Shown one piece after another: positions 44,076 to 46,037 of a DNA stretch of 46,037 bases. The notes below the pieces were generated by a model, which saw only the letters and a list, made by a program, of their open reading frames with translations, searched no databases and was not told where the DNA came from. The position numbers were made by a program, and so were the translations under genes. Within the stretch, counting starts at the first letter, position 1, and every line of letters starts with the position of its first letter. The stretch comes from a virus, in the IMG/VR virus record IMGVR_UViG_3300025127_008154, positions 1-46,037 of that record, one strand, 5' to 3'.

Positions 44076-44942
44076 TTATATACCTAAAATATTGTTCCAA
44101 AAATAGTATGGCTGGTCTGAAAGATATTTTATAATATTATTTGCACTTTTTTTAAACCAAGGTTCATTTCTATGCTGAACGAAGTGATTATCTATTATTT
44201 TGCATCCTAATAACTTAGCTTCTATTACCCATCTAGGACAAGTATCATAACCATTAGGTAAATAAACTATACCTCTATGTGTAGCTAATAGCTTTAGTGT
44301 ATCTTTATAGGGTAAATTCCAAACAACTTTTGTTTCTATGTTTCTTTCTTCACAATACTCTCTGGCTCGATCAAATCCTTTTACCCAAGAAGAACTGCCA
44401 AGAAGCAATATTTCGCTATTCTTTTTTACATTCTCCGATTCTAGAATTAGATCTTTGATAGTTTCTAAATCTTCTTGAGAAAAGATTGAAGAAAGAACAA
44501 AATTGTTATTATTTTTTAATTGAGGAAATTTGGTATGATAATGATACATTTGATCATATGACATCCAGTTTAAAGTTTTTGCGCTTGAATAAAACTTTGA
44601 AATAAGATGACCAACAGGTAGCGACTCACAATTACACTCACCACCGTGTTCTGGATGCTGGGGAAGTCTGTATCTACAATATTTGTAGTCATATTCAATA
44701 ACATGATAATTAACCAAATTTTCAGCTATATATCCAATTAATTGAGGATTTAATAAACTAAAATTTGTAAATATCCAAGTAGACTCTTTATTATTAGATA
44801 GCATATCCAATGTTACTTGTCTACTTTTAACTTCTATACATTCTCTATCACAATAACTAATAAGGGAGCTGGTTGATAACTCAGCTCCCCCTACATACTC
44901 ATCGATAAAAAAATCGGATACTATATAAATATTTTCTTCCAT
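44076..44942 (-). CDS. GT4-like (GT-B) glycosyltransferase
   Basis: A 288-residue protein. It begins IYIVSDFFIDEYVGGAELST, the glycine-rich acceptor loop of GT4. The donor side carries LLGSSSWVKGFDRAREYCEE near 179-198, then VVWNLPYKDTLKLLATHRGI and YLPNGYDTCPRWVIEAKLLG near 226-245, equivalent to the EX7E zone. A Cys/His-rich patch, PQHPEHGGECNCES near 94-107, is unusual and could bind a metal. It is the first enzyme after the fibre gene, and the glycan cassette starts here. It may add the first sugar to the acceptor, an idea based on position only. Confidence 0.75.
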   Translation of the reverse strand: MEENIYIVSDFFIDEYVGGAELSTSSLISYCDRECIEVKSRQVTLDMLSNNKESTWIFTNFSLLNPQLIGYIAENLVNYHVIEYDYKYCRYRLPQHPEHGGECNCESLPVGHLISKFYSSAKTLNWMSYDQMYHYHTKFPQLKNNNNFVLSSIFSQEDLETIKDLILESENVKKNSEILLLGSSSWVKGFDRAREYCEERNIETKVVWNLPYKDTLKLLATHRGIVYLPNGYDTCPRWVIEAKLLGCKIIDNHFVQHRNEPWFKKSANNIIKYLSDQPYYFWNNILGI

Positions 44943-44960
44943 AACACTTACTATTTTATT

Positions 44961-44968
44961 AATTTATA
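44961..44968 (-). promoter_or_regulatory. Possible T4-type late promoter box before glycan cassette
   Basis: The 51-base gap between the fibre and the first cassette gene holds TATAAATT on the minus strand, one change from the T4 late promoter TATAAATA, 18 bases before the ATG at 44942. A gp55-like sigma factor is encoded downstream. The sequence is so AT-rich that chance is a real alternative, and the start-to-ATG distance is short. Confidence 0.25.
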
Positions 44969-44993
44969 GTAAATGTTAATACTCTTTGAAAAA

Positions 44994-46037
44994 TTAGATG
45001 ATTACGAATTGTGATCCTGTTGCTATTAACGTTACACTTGAGAATTGACTTGGAAGATCAAATGTTGCTGAACCATCGATACCTAAAACACCTGTAGAAC
45101 CTGTTATATGAACTGTACCAGCGCCAAATCTCTTAATATTTACTTCATATCCATCATATGTTGTGTTACCAGGTGCAGCTAAAGTAGCTGTAACAGCTGA
45201 TGCACTATCTACAATATAAAGCTGTCTTTCTTCAGCACCAGAAAATGTTGTAGTTGTAAAATCAGCTGTTTTTGTAGATGTTAAGCCATGCTTACCACCA
45301 CCAGATCCGCCTCCACCGGAAGCAGCGTCCCAAACAGCTTTTGATCCGTCCCACTTTAAGAATTGACCGCTTGAAGGAGAGTCTTGGCCAATCTTCGTAA
45401 CATGACCGTCGCCATCAAAAGTAAATGCTGCAGTTCCACCGGCTTCTTTTAATGAACCACCATCGTCAAGAATAATATCACCTGTAACTTTTGCGTCACC
45501 AGCAACAGTTGTTACTGAAGCAGCTCCATTACCAATTGTAACATCAACTTCATCTTCAGCACTTCCGTCTGTTAAAACTAAGCCAGGCTGAATCTCACCA
45601 TCATGGGTTGCAACACTTAATGTAAGCTTACCGCCTTCAGCACCATTACTAGCATCAGCTACCGCAGCTTCAACTTTTGCAAACAAAATATTGTCTTGGT
45701 TATCGTCGTCTGCATAGAATTCGATAAGACCCGCTACATCATCATCAGCGCCTGCTGCACCTTTATCTTTAACAAATCTAAGTCTAGCACCTGCAGCATC
45801 ATTAGTTGTATTTTTTATAATAACTAAAGGATCACTAGCATTTGCTGAAGCAAATGTGGATGTATCACCATTTACAGCCAAGTCTCCACCAACAGTTACA
45901 TTAGAGTTAAATGCTGCTGCACCAGCTTCTGAACCGTCAAGTGTTAAGAACGTTGTATCAGAACTTCCATCTGTTCCCTTGAAAATAATGTCTGTATCAT
46001 TACCTTGTGCGTCAAGAGTTATGTTTCCTGTGCTCGT
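44994..46037 (-). CDS. Tail fibre-like protein, 5' end cut by window
   Basis: The reading frame is open from the window edge, giving 347 residues of the C-terminal part. The start is outside; the internal TTG at 45881 is not taken as a start because the frame continues upstream with STGNITLDAQGND and similar strands. Short beta repeats rich in Gly, Asp, Thr and Ala (ITLD, GDIILDDGGS, FDGDGHVTK) suggest a beta-helical shaft as in fibres of marine myophages. SGQFLKWDGSKAVWDA leads into a glycine linker (residues about 241-248) and a C-terminal head ending FSSVTLIATGSQFVII, a common trimer-end form. GC is far above the other genes (34 of 60 in 45301-45360). It is a natural candidate acceptor for the glycosyltransferases that follow. 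Confidence 0.8.
   Translation of the reverse strand, partial: TSTGNITLDAQGNDTDIIFKGTDGSSDTTFLTLDGSEAGAAAFNSNVTVGGDLAVNGDTSTFASANASDPLVIIKNTTNDAAGARLRFVKDKGAAGADDDVAGLIEFYADDDNQDNILFAKVEAAVADASNGAEGGKLTLSVATHDGEIQPGLVLTDGSAEDEVDVTIGNGAASVTTVAGDAKVTGDIILDDGGSLKEAGGTAAFTFDGDGHVTKIGQDSPSSGQFLKWDGSKAVWDAASGGGGSGGGKHGLTSTKTADFTTTTFSGAEERQLYIVDSASAVTATLAAPGNTTYDGYEVNIKRFGAGTVHITGSTGVLGIDGSATFDLPSQFSSVTLIATGSQFVII

Noticed and set aside
31104-44942. A bacterial O-antigen locus or host contamination
   Set aside because: It is bounded on both sides by phage virion genes on the same strand with continuous overlaps, and has no flippase, polymerase or initiating transferase. An assembly chimera remains formally possible and is named as a test.
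45879-45881. TTG at 45881 as the start of the fibre gene
   Set aside because: The frame stays open to the window edge with the same repeat type, so the true start is outside.
1-46037. tRNA genes, insertion sequences, integrase or attachment sites
   Set aside because: None seen; gaps between genes are too short for tRNA genes and no transposase or integrase motif is present.

Overview
The window is a 46 kb piece of an AT-rich tailed phage genome with a contractile tail (myovirus type, Caudoviricetes). The evidence is a run of baseplate genes: a gp5/V-like spike, gp25/W, gp6/J and a tail-protein-I-like protein, with a gp55-like late sigma factor next to them. All 40 genes I support are on the minus strand, so transcription runs from position 46037 towards 1. 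Genes overlap or sit a few bases apart. The largest gaps are only 56, 51 and 41 bases, so no stretch over 300 bases lacks a gene. I saw no tRNA, CRISPR array or insertion sequence. The window cuts a gene at each edge. Low GC and the repeat style of the fibre suggest an uncultured marine phage, but the sequence does not settle the host.

Layout in transcription order. (1) 46037-44994: 3' part of a Gly/Ser/Thr/Asp-rich fibre, much richer in GC than the rest. (2) 44942-31104: a 17-gene glycan cassette. It has eight glycosyltransferases or likely ones (GT2, GT4/GT-B, GT8 and GT92-like types), a GT29 sialyltransferase-like protein, a CMP-sugar synthetase-like cytidylyltransferase, a SIS-domain sugar-phosphate isomerase, a small HAD phosphatase, an asparagine-synthase-like amidotransferase, two SAM methyltransferases, and a deacetylase (PIG-L) / acyltransferase (FemAB-GNAT) / WbqC trio. 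(3) 31047-27794: a Cas4/RecB-like PD-(D/E)XK nuclease with an iron-sulphur-type cysteine set, then two GT4 glycosyltransferases. (4) 27792-26446: a small membrane protein, the sigma factor and a small helical protein. (5) 26442-16593: the baseplate module in the same relative order as phage P2 (V, W, J, I), with extra genes between. (6) 16584-1: large virion proteins, mostly unrecognised, including a 1618-residue protein, fibronectin-III and LamG-like domains, and two proteins that share an N-terminal motif.

How they may work together (inference): the sigma factor would direct late transcription of the tail genes. The cassette looks able to make, activate, transfer and cap an unusual sugar. 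None of its members shows a membrane segment, and no flippase, polymerase or lipid-linked initiating transferase is visible. That favours cytoplasmic decoration of a soluble acceptor such as the neighbouring fibre or other virion proteins over building an exported O-antigen. This glycan system is the most unusual thing in the window.
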